Source of the DNA: JADHUC01 sp964617665
Lineage (GTDB): Bacteria > Planctomycetota > Planctomycetia > Pirellulales > Pirellulaceae
Length of the DNA stretch: 23,108 nucleotides
Assembly: GCA_964617665.1 (NCBI GenBank)
Contig: CAZUAH010000196.1
Span: 1-23,108 of the forward strand
Direction: 5' to 3'
Part shown: in pieces, positions 16,942-23,108 of the stretch
How positions within the stretch are numbered: position 1 is the stretch's first letter
Layout of the letters: every line of letters starts with the position of its first letter
Made by a program: the position numbers and the translations under genes
Notes under the pieces: generated by a model
What the model was told of the DNA's origin: nothing
Databases searched by the model: none
Seen by the model: only the letters and a program-made list of their open reading frames with translations

Positions 16942-16982
16942 GACATAGGACCATCCCTTTGGGATTGATGCTGGAAAAAGCC

Positions 16983-18404
16983 TTACGGTGCGTCCCTCAG
17001 GAACGTCTTCAGGCCCTCTTTCAACTTCCCTAGGGTCGCCTGTGCGGCTGGGTCGTCGATCACGTTTTTCATCTCGTACGGATCGGACTTCAAGTCGTAC
17101 AATTCGTCCATGTTCTCCAGATCCGTGTAATGAATGTACTTGTACCGTTCGGTGCGGACGGCTTTGTAGCCCATCTTGAACACTCGCGGGAACACCGTGT
17201 CGGTGTAGTATTCGATTACGAAAGAGGTACGCCAATCGCCAGGCCGTTCGCCTTTCAACAGCGGGGCCACGCTGCGGCCGTCCATGGTTTGAGGCGGTTC
17301 GAAGCCGGCCAGCTCCAACAGTGTGGGGGCCAAGTCGATGCTCAACGCCATGTCGTCGATCAGGCTGCCGGCCTTGACCAGCCGCGGGTAACGCACCAAC
17401 AGCGGAATTCGTGCGGCTTCTTCATACGGCAGCCGCCGTTCGACGCTCAATCCGTGTTCGCCATACCAGTAGCCGTGGTCGCTGGCAAATACGAACACCG
17501 TGTCTTCCAGTTGGCCCTTCTGTTCGAGTGCGTCCAGCAGTTGCCCCACGCCTTCGTCTATTGCTGCCAACATACGCAGGCGGTCGCGGATCGTTTCATC
17601 GGAGGTCCCCGTGTCTGGTCCCAGCGGCGGCAGGCCGGTGATCTTTCGCTGCAATGCGGGTTTGCCCTCCAGCGTGTCGGTCACGTTGAGCCGGCGAGGA
17701 ATTGGATCATCGGCGTACAGGTCCTTGTGCCGTTCGGCCGGCATGAATCTTGCAGCCTTCGGATCTGAGATACTGCCATCGTCGTATTGGACAAGCTCGG
17801 GGTGCAGGGCCTTGTGCGCGAAGTACAGGCAGAATGGCTCGTCTCGTCGCTTCTGGACAAAAGCCACTGCTTTTTCGTTCAAAACGTCGGTAGTGTGGCC
17901 GGTATAGCTGTCTCGCCGACCGTCCTCGTTCAACTCCGGATGGAACGACGTTCCTTGGCCTTTCATGCAGACCCAGTAGTCGAATCCGGGACGAGCGGTG
18001 TCGTCGTTGCCCATGTGCCACTTCCCAACGTATCCCGTTTCGTAACCGGCGGCCTGCAGGATGCGAGGGAAGGTAACCAAGCGATGGCTCAAGGCGCTTC
18101 GATTCGTGTTGTCGACGACACCGTGATGGTGAGCGTACTGGCCGGTCAGAAAACAAGCTCGGCTGGGCGAGCAGAGCGGCGTAGTCGCGAACGCATTCCG
18201 AAAACGGGCTCCTTCGCGCGCAATCCGATCGATATGCGGAGTCCGAACGAAGGGATGCCCGGTGCAGCCCAATTCGTCCCATCGCAAATCGTCGACCAGA
18301 ATCACCACAATGTTCGGGCGTTCCGCGGCTCTGGCGGCACGGACAACGTTGTCAACCAAGCATAATACAGCAATCAGCAAAAGGAATGCGACTTTTCCAC
18401 GCAT
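16983..18404 (-). CDS. Secreted formylglycine sulfatase (S1 type)
   Basis: This is an exported sulfate ester hydrolase of 473 aa with a hydrophobic leader (about 1-27). The metal-binding start PNIVVILVDDLRWD carries D38-D39. The sulfatase signature LCSPSRACFLTGQ has C78 as the residue to be matured to formylglycine. GKWHMG (K128, H130) and FASDHGYWYGEHG (D309, H310) complete the active site, so the enzyme looks intact. The wording around GKWHMG and PGFDYWVCMKGQG is close in style to N-acetylglucosamine-6-sulfatase-like members, so a sulfated glycan substrate is plausible, though not certain. I chose the ATG at 18404 because GAGGAG lies 6 nt upstream and the leader begins there. An upstream in-frame ATG at 18488 would add 28 unlikely residues. 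It is the first gene of the minus-strand cluster. Confidence 0.93.
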   Translation of the reverse strand: MRGKVAFLLLIAVLCLVDNVVRAARAAERPNIVVILVDDLRWDELGCTGHPFVRTPHIDRIAREGARFRNAFATTPLCSPSRACFLTGQYAHHHGVVDNTNRSALSHRLVTFPRILQAAGYETGYVGKWHMGNDDTARPGFDYWVCMKGQGTSFHPELNEDGRRDSYTGHTTDVLNEKAVAFVQKRRDEPFCLYFAHKALHPELVQYDDGSISDPKAARFMPAERHKDLYADDPIPRRLNVTDTLEGKPALQRKITGLPPLGPDTGTSDETIRDRLRMLAAIDEGVGQLLDALEQKGQLEDTVFVFASDHGYWYGEHGLSVERRLPYEEAARIPLLVRYPRLVKAGSLIDDMALSIDLAPTLLELAGFEPPQTMDGRSVAPLLKGERPGDWRTSFVIEYYTDTVFPRVFKMGYKAVRTERYKYIHYTDLENMDELYDLKSDPYEMKNVIDDPAAQATLGKLKEGLKTFLRDAP

Positions 18405-18410
18405 AACAAG

Positions 18411-18416
18411 CTCCTC
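18411..18416 (-). promoter_or_regulatory. Ribosome binding site fixing the sulfatase start
   Basis: GAGGAG on the minus strand lies 6 nt before the ATG at 18404 and rules against the longer frame beginning at 18488. Confidence 0.7.
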
Positions 18417-18551
18417 AAGAAAGGCACACTCGACGCCGAATTCTCCAATATTGATAACATGTAGGACCGCGCGCCGCGAGTATTGCACGCGGATCTTGGT
18501 CGCATTTACTGAAACAAACCGCGAGGTCGTCCATCACCATACTTGCGTGCT

Positions 18552-18579
18552 TTGAGCACAGCCGACAGACTGGTAAGAT
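18552..18579 (+). promoter_or_regulatory. Possible sigma-70-like promoter for the stress protein gene
   Basis: TTGAGC (18552-18557) and TAAGAT (18574-18579) are 16 bp apart, in the 258-bp divergent gap upstream of the universal stress protein start. The match to consensus is partial, and planctomycete promoters are poorly defined. Confidence 0.3.
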
Positions 18580-18662
18580 AGTATAGACGAAACCATCAGT
18601 GTTCCGTTCTCGATCTGGCGTTCTTGATTGATACCCGACTCGTTTCGCGAAAGGGCCTTTCC

Positions 18663-19526
18663 ATGATTTGCAGTGCACTCTTGGCGCTCGACGCCACCGA
18701 GGCCAGCGCGGTAGCTCAGGAGAAAGCAATCAGTTTCTGCCAATACATCGGCGCGAGGTCCGACGGATCGGGTTGTCCCATTCAGCTGACGGGCGTAGCG
18801 GTTGTGGATCGACCGGAGATCGAGCGGCGTGAGCCAGCTCCGATTGGCGCTGGCGGGTTCAAGCTTGATCGCGACGAGACGCTGTTGCAGGACGCCCGCG
18901 AAAAGGTCGCCAAGATTTTGGACGATTTTGAAACGAGCTGCCACGAAGCCGGTGTGCCGTGTTCGACGGTCCGGGGTGAAGGCCATCCTTACGAGCAGAT
19001 CGAGCGTGCGGCATGCCAGCATGACGTGATACTGATCGGCCGCGACACGAACTTCCATTTCGAGACCAGGGAAAAGTCGGGCGACACGCTGCTGCGGTTA
19101 GTCCGAGACCATCCTCGGCCAATCATTGTCACGTCCGACAAGGACCTTGGCGGCAGGAGCATCGTCATTGCGTACGACGGCAGCCTTCAGGCATCGCGAG
19201 CCCTGCACATGTGGATCCTTCTTGGCCTGCTGCGAAAAGAGACCGAGGTTCACGTCATCAGCATCAATCGTGACGAAGCGGAGGCCCAGCGGCTGTGTGA
19301 CGAGGCCGTGGCGTTATTGAGTCACCATTGCATTTCCGCAGCGGCGCACCCGATCGTCACCAAGGAGAAGGTGTTCTCGGTGTTGAGCGAGCATCTACCG
19401 GCCCTCGAACCGAGAATGGTTGTCATGGGCGCCTTCGGCACGGGCGGACTGCGGGCGCGTTTCTTCGGCTCCACGACGATGGCGATGCTCAAAGACTGCC
19501 CCTACCCACTGTTCTTGAATCAGTAG
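18663..19526 (+). CDS. Two-domain universal stress protein (UspA family)
   Basis: This is a cytoplasmic protein of 287 aa formed by two tandem Usp domains (about 1-145 and 147-287). The second domain opens with SIVIAYDGSLQASRALH and ends with the ATP-binding pattern G-2x-G-9x-G-S (GAFGTGGLRARFFGSTT), so it should bind ATP. The first domain lacks that pattern and carries IGRDTNFHF at the equivalent place, so it is probably degenerate. Such proteins respond to starvation, oxygen or energy stress, but nothing here shows the signal. The ATG at 18663 is preceded by AAAGGG at a suitable distance. An upstream ATG at 18624 would add 13 residues outside the fold. The gene is divergent from the sulfatase and convergent with the transposase-like remnant. 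Confidence 0.85.
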   Translation: MICSALLALDATEASAVAQEKAISFCQYIGARSDGSGCPIQLTGVAVVDRPEIERREPAPIGAGGFKLDRDETLLQDAREKVAKILDDFETSCHEAGVPCSTVRGEGHPYEQIERAACQHDVILIGRDTNFHFETREKSGDTLLRLVRDHPRPIIVTSDKDLGGRSIVIAYDGSLQASRALHMWILLGLLRKETEVHVISINRDEAEAQRLCDEAVALLSHHCISAAAHPIVTKEKVFSVLSEHLPALEPRMVVMGAFGTGGLRARFFGSTTMAMLKDCPYPLFLNQ

Positions 19527-19607
19527 GGGCATCGCGTCCAAGGCGAGCGGCAGATGACTTCATACCCACCGTAGCTGAAGGCGACGACGGCCTGTTGATT
19601 TACGGTA

Positions 19608-19626
19608 GGTCAGGCCCAGCCTGACC
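19608..19626. terminator. Hairpin between convergent genes
   Basis: ggtcagg-cccag-cctgacc is a perfect 7-bp stem with a 5-nt loop. It lies 82 bp after the stress protein stop and 23 bp from the stop of the convergent transposase-like gene. It has no T-tract. It could terminate both genes, or be another interspersed palindrome. Confidence 0.45.
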
Positions 19627-19648
19627 AGTTCAATGTGTGCAGCGTGTT

Positions 19649-20398
19649 TTATCCTGTTTTTATAGCGCCGAATGCGATTTTCCGTTGGGCTTGAGTCGTG
19701 ATTCCCAGGTGTTTCTTGCACCAAGCGATGACGTCAGCTGTAGTTGTCGCTTGGAGGGCTGTTTTGATCGTGGCTACCGCCTTGTGGCCGACGATCGCGC
19801 CAATACTCAGAAGCATGGCAGTCATGCCTCCCTTGCTGTGACTGCTCTGCAAACGCTTGTACTTGCCGATGATCGATTCCAGCACTTCCGTGGATCCAAT
19901 CAATCGCTCGCCCTTCGGCAGTGCTGACGATTGATCGGCGACGAAGTTCAGTAGTGCATTGCGGAGCCGACGGTCTGCTGGCGTAGTGACCAGGGGTTGC
20001 AGTCGCGATTCCAATTCCTCGCGAATCAACGAATGCACCCCTTCTTCGTGGACGTAGTCTTCTGCCGCTTGGGCGATCGCAAGCAGGCCTGACCAACGCT
20101 TCAAGGCTTGTCGATATCCACGCAGCCACCCCAGCTTTTCTCTCAACTTCTGGCAATCAACTGGCTGGTCTGAAACTGCCCGGGGATCGTCGAGATACGC
20201 CAGAGCCTGCAGGCCCCAAGACACCAACCTATCGAGATTCATGTAACGGGCCTTAGTCTTGAGGCTTGGCGGGTTGAGGAACGCCAAGGAAGTCTGCGTT
20301 ACTCCCAGCTTCGTCTTGTTTGCTTGGCCTACAAACGACGTCCAGCGATCGTCGCCTTTGAGTTCCCGTTTTAGCAGCGTCGCATTCTTGTGTTTCAT
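19649..20398 (-). CDS. Transposase-like C-terminal remnant (hypothetical protein)
   Basis: This is a 249-aa protein, helical and rich in Lys, Arg and Leu, with no leader. From memory, its style (ATLLKREL near the start, PPSLKTKARYMNLDRLVSWG, GERLIGSTEVLESIIGKYKRL, then an Ala/Gly-rich tail) matches the C-terminal half of larger transposase-like proteins in planctomycetes and cyanobacteria. I cannot name the IS family. If that is right, the N-terminal catalytic half is missing. In-frame sequence upstream of the ATG reads Cys-Asp and then loses all resemblance. The start codon overlaps the stop of the upstream membrane protein (ATGA). No terminal inverted repeats or target duplication were found. 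An uncharacterised intact gene is the alternative. Confidence 0.55.
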   Translation of the reverse strand: MKHKNATLLKRELKGDDRWTSFVGQANKTKLGVTQTSLAFLNPPSLKTKARYMNLDRLVSWGLQALAYLDDPRAVSDQPVDCQKLREKLGWLRGYRQALKRWSGLLAIAQAAEDYVHEEGVHSLIREELESRLQPLVTTPADRRLRNALLNFVADQSSALPKGERLIGSTEVLESIIGKYKRLQSSHSKGGMTAMLLSIGAIVGHKAVATIKTALQATTTADVIAWCKKHLGITTQAQRKIAFGAIKTG

Positions 20399-20742
20399 AT
20401 CACAATGTTGATGGCCAGCAGCATGTCGGCAAGGCGAAAACGCAACCGAATGCCCAGACGTCGCCCCTCCTCATCACCGCTACGGCGAGGCTGCACAAAG
20501 CGAATGGCGGCCAGCGATGCAATCACGACGCCAGCGTGCGCCATGAACAGCACGGCTGGCTCGTAGGTTCGCGGCGGCAAGAGCAACAGCAGGGCGGCAA
20601 CCACGACGGCCGCGCGAACAAACCAATGCCTGCCCGACAGTCCCGCCCAAACCGCCACGGCACTGTAGAACGAGAAAACCGTCGACAGCACCAGTGCCGT
20701 CGAGGCGACAGGCAGGTTTTCTGATATCCACGTCCAGGGCAT
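20395..20742 (-). CDS. Small membrane protein, probably C-terminally truncated
   Basis: This is a 115-aa hydrophobic protein with three likely membrane segments (about 10-32, 38-58 and 62-82). A basic, charged stretch (QPRRSGDEEGRRLGIRLRFR) follows, and then the beginning of a further hydrophobic segment (LADMLLAINIVI) that is cut short by the stop. In planctomycetes an Arg-rich run followed by RFRLADMLLA usually leads into a complete membrane helix, so I infer that the 3' part was lost where the transposase-like remnant begins. I chose the ATG at 20742; the ribosome binding site is weak. A TTG at 20802 would add 20 residues. No function is recognised. A 249-bp divergent gap with no clear promoter separates it from the propeller gene. 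Confidence 0.5.
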   Translation of the reverse strand: MPWTWISENLPVASTALVLSTVFSFYSAVAVWAGLSGRHWFVRAAVVVAALLLLLPPRTYEPAVLFMAHAGVVIASLAAIRFVQPRRSGDEEGRRLGIRLRFRLADMLLAINIVI

Positions 20743-20991
20743 GTCACTAATCTCATTACAACGCGACGGCTTGGTGCCGTCAACAGAAGGCTCCGCCCTC
20801 AACGGAGTTTTCTATCAATCCACTGTGTTTCATGCCCGCGGCTTTCGGGGCATGATCCGGATTTTTCACCATCGGGTAGGCCGCACAATTTGCCTCATTG
20901 CGAAAGGTCGGCTTGCATACGTTTGCTCGGGACGTAACATGAGTCACGTCGATGCGTGTAACCGACGTTCGCCAAATGAGGACGCAAATCC

Positions 20992-23108
20992 ATGAAGCGA
21001 CCTTGCATTCTCGATGTGTTTCTGTCTGTAGTTGCAATCCTGTATCTGTCATTTTTTCCGGCACGAATTGCTCGGCCGGCGTTTGCGGGTGATAGCCGCG
21101 AATTGGGTGATGAAACTTTGCAGTTGGCCTGGACGTACCGGGCAAATCAACCGCCGTCGCCTGCGTTCAAGGGCGGATTGGCACCGTCGCGCCGCGTGCC
21201 TCGCGTCGAGCCAATTCGGTACGACTACGTCTATCACCCGGTGGTAGGCAACGGCAGGCTGTACTTTGGTTCCTCGACCGAAGAGGCCATCTTCTGTCTG
21301 GACACACAAACGGGCGAACGGAAATGGACATTCTATGCCAACGGCCCAATTCGGCTTGCGCCGACACTATGGAAAGATCGGCTCTACTTCGGGACTGATG
21401 ACGGCCACGTCTATTGCCTTGACGCCGCATCGGGAAAACTCGCATGGAAATACCGCGCGGCACCGGGTGCCCAATGCGCAATCGGAAACGGTCGCATCAT
21501 TTCTGCTTGGCCGGTGCGCACCAGCGTGGCGATTGCCGATGGCGTGGCGTATTTCGGCGCAGGCTTGCTGCCGCCCCTGGGTACACACCTGAACGCGGTC
21601 GATGCAAGCTCGGGAGAGCCCATTTGGCAACGGCAGATTCCATATTCGCCTCACGGCCGGATTCTCGTCGACGGCGACCGTTTGCTGGTGGCTACGGGGC
21701 GCACCTGCCCCGCCGAATTCCGTCGATCCGACGGAGCACCGCTGGTAGAGAAGCCAAACGCTCGGCGCGCGCAAGGTTCCAGTTTCGTCGGTCGAGCGGG
21801 CGACATGGTGTTCTGGGGACCCTGCGAATCCGGGCTATTGCACATCCGCGTCTCGCCCGAGCCGATGGACAATCTGCCACGTGGAACGGCGGACGCCGTG
21901 ATCGCCGGTCGGGTCACGGGATTGAAGGGCTGGAGCATGGCTGCGGACGAGCGCGTGTATTTGCTGCGCGACGAGGAGTTGCTCGCGATTGATCGCGACA
22001 CCTTCCGCCGTTTGGCTTTGCCGCACTGTCAGGCGTCACCACGGTACTCGAAGGACACTCAATGGACCGGACGACCATGGGGAATCGCTGCCGCCGGCCT
22101 GCCGTTGAAAGAGCATCAGGCGTTACCTGAGCAATTGAAAGAAGCAGCATCTTGGTCGGCTGCCAGTGAGCACAATCTGAGAAGGCTACTCTTGGCCGAC
22201 GGGAGAATCGTGGCTGGTGGCGAGGACGTGGTTTCAGTATTGGATTCTTCCGACGGCACGACGGTTTGGACATGCGAGGTGGAAGGCAACGCGTTGGGCT
22301 TGGCGGTCGCGGACGATGGCCTTTTCGTGAGCACTGATGAAGGCCAAATCTACTGTTTCCGTTCCGGAATTGAGAACGAGCCAAAGACCCATTCACCGAA
22401 ACCGACCTCGCCCTATTCCGATTATCCGTTATTGGCCGAGGCCGCCACAACCGCGCTGGTTCATGCAGATACCGACAAGGGATTCTGTGTCGTGCTGGGC
22501 GTCGACGAAGGTCGATTGGCTTACGAGATAGCCAAACGGTCAGATTTCTTCGTCGTCGGTCTCGACCCAAATCCAACGAATGTGACAGCGGCTCGCGAGA
22601 ACCTGACCAGAGCCGGTTTGTACGGCAGGCAGGTCGTCGTGCACGAAGTGAACGCCGAGGATCTCTCTTATCCCGAATTCTTCGCCAATCTGATTGTTTC
22701 CCAGGCGTGCTTGCGCACGGGGCAAGTCCCGTATCGAGCCAAATCCGTCCTGCGTATGCTCCAGCCGTACGGCGGTACGCTTGCGCTTGGCGGACCGCAC
22801 AAAATGGCCGGTCTATCGGAGTGGCAAATGGAGGGACTCTCCGAATGGACCTCGGTTAGCGGCAAGAGTGGAGCGACATGGCATGTTGCGCGGCGGGAAG
22901 AACTGGCCGGCGCGGGCGAGTGGACTCATATGTATGCCAATCCAGCGGGCACGGTATCGAGTGACGACCGTTTGGTTACGGCCGATCTTGCGCTACAGTG
23001 GCTTGGCCCGCCGGGCGCAGAAGACGTTGTTGAACGACACGCCGTTGCCATGCCTCCGCTGTTCAAGAACGGAAAGTTGTTCATCTCCGGCTTGTACGAC
23101 ACGATCCA
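20992..23108 (+). CDS. Secreted PQQ-like beta-propeller protein with methyltransferase-like domain (3' partial)
   Basis: The frame from ATG 20992 stays open for 705 codons to the window edge, so the C-terminus is missing. A Sec leader (about 1-32, ending PAFAG) predicts export. Propeller blades of the PQQ-like type follow, such as IFCLDTQTGERKWTF and VYCLDAASGKLAWKY (residues about 75-155), and VVSVLDSSDGTTVW (about 425). At about 485-600 there is a Rossmann methyltransferase-like domain, with VVLGVDEGRLAYEIAKR (G503) and VVGLDPNPTNVTAARENL (D525). After it comes GEWTHMYANPAGT (about 643) and resumed propeller-like sequence. The glycine motif departs from the classical GxGxG, so methyl transfer is uncertain. 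A TGAGGA lies about 9 nt before the ATG. Confidence 0.85.
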   Translation, partial: MKRPCILDVFLSVVAILYLSFFPARIARPAFAGDSRELGDETLQLAWTYRANQPPSPAFKGGLAPSRRVPRVEPIRYDYVYHPVVGNGRLYFGSSTEEAIFCLDTQTGERKWTFYANGPIRLAPTLWKDRLYFGTDDGHVYCLDAASGKLAWKYRAAPGAQCAIGNGRIISAWPVRTSVAIADGVAYFGAGLLPPLGTHLNAVDASSGEPIWQRQIPYSPHGRILVDGDRLLVATGRTCPAEFRRSDGAPLVEKPNARRAQGSSFVGRAGDMVFWGPCESGLLHIRVSPEPMDNLPRGTADAVIAGRVTGLKGWSMAADERVYLLRDEELLAIDRDTFRRLALPHCQASPRYSKDTQWTGRPWGIAAAGLPLKEHQALPEQLKEAASWSAASEHNLRRLLLADGRIVAGGEDVVSVLDSSDGTTVWTCEVEGNALGLAVADDGLFVSTDEGQIYCFRSGIENEPKTHSPKPTSPYSDYPLLAEAATTALVHADTDKGFCVVLGVDEGRLAYEIAKRSDFFVVGLDPNPTNVTAARENLTRAGLYGRQVVVHEVNAEDLSYPEFFANLIVSQACLRTGQVPYRAKSVLRMLQPYGGTLALGGPHKMAGLSEWQMEGLSEWTSVSGKSGATWHVARREELAGAGEWTHMYANPAGTVSSDDRLVTADLALQWLGPPGAEDVVERHAVAMPPLFKNGKLFISGLYDTI

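Larger units (their letters stand above)
16711..16970. repeat. Mosaic of GC-rich palindromic repeats
   Basis: The 300-bp gap between the sulfatase and amidotransferase-like genes is almost entirely palindromic. In order it holds gccccaacggggc (16711-16723), a 50-bp unit (16735-16784), gccctgaaagggc (16807-16819), gccccgttggggc (16855-16867, the exact reverse complement of the first), an inverted copy of the 50-bp unit (16892-16941) and atccctttgggat (16953-16965). No open frame here is credible. The layout suggests interspersed repeat units inserted side by side or into one another. It may insulate the two genes or end the sulfatase transcript. Confidence 0.85.

Noticed and set aside
19527..20400. 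Complete insertion sequence around the transposase-like gene
   Set aside because: No terminal inverted repeats or target-site duplication could be found, and the N-terminal half of the protein appears absent.
20791..20811. Hairpin ctccg-ccctcaa-cggag followed by tttt on the plus strand
   Set aside because: The stem is only 5 bp and it sits between divergent genes, where no plus-strand transcript needs ending.

Overview
This 23.1-kb window looks like chromosomal DNA of a planctomycete, probably Pirellulales-like. The reasons are moderately high GC, many secreted proteins with Sec or Tat leaders, and a set of families that co-occur typically in that phylum: a Tat-exported Gfo/Idh/MocA oxidoreductase, a DUF1501 protein paired with a DUF1549/DUF1553 protein, PPC-domain and PQQ-propeller proteins, a formylglycine sulfatase and a sodium:solute symporter. 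Several intergenic regions hold short GC-rich palindromes of an interspersed-repeat type. The assignment rests on recognising families by eye; no database search was done.

Left part (1-7.8 kb): a 14-bp tandem repeat runs in from the window edge up to an oligoendopeptidase F gene (pepF, +). Convergent to it is a Tat-exported Gfo/Idh/MocA oxidoreductase (-). A 573-bp divergent gap follows, then a large secreted six-hairpin-type glycosidase (+) and an ornithine cyclodeaminase/mu-crystallin-family enzyme (+).

Central part (7.9-18.4 kb): six minus-strand genes. In transcription order they are a sulfatase, a discoidin-glutamine amidotransferase-like fusion, a sodium:solute symporter, a DUF1549/DUF1553 protein, a DUF1501 protein and a secreted PPC-domain protein. 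The likely theme is capture, desulfation and uptake of a sulfated glycan or related organic compound, but no substrate can be read from the sequence. A 260-bp mosaic of palindromes lies between the sulfatase and the fusion gene, so these may be separate transcripts.

Right part (18.4-23.1 kb): a two-domain universal stress protein (+). Then, on the minus strand, a transposase-like C-terminal remnant abuts a small membrane protein that appears cut off at the same point. Last is a long secreted PQQ-propeller protein (+) with a methyltransferase-like domain between propeller segments; its 3' end lies outside the window.

The observations most worth following up are the discoidin-amidotransferase fusion with an internal Cys/His cluster, the palindrome mosaic at 16.7-17.0 kb, the abutting truncated genes at 20.4 kb, and the propeller-methyltransferase fusion at the right edge. 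No rRNA, tRNA, CRISPR array or complete insertion sequence was found.
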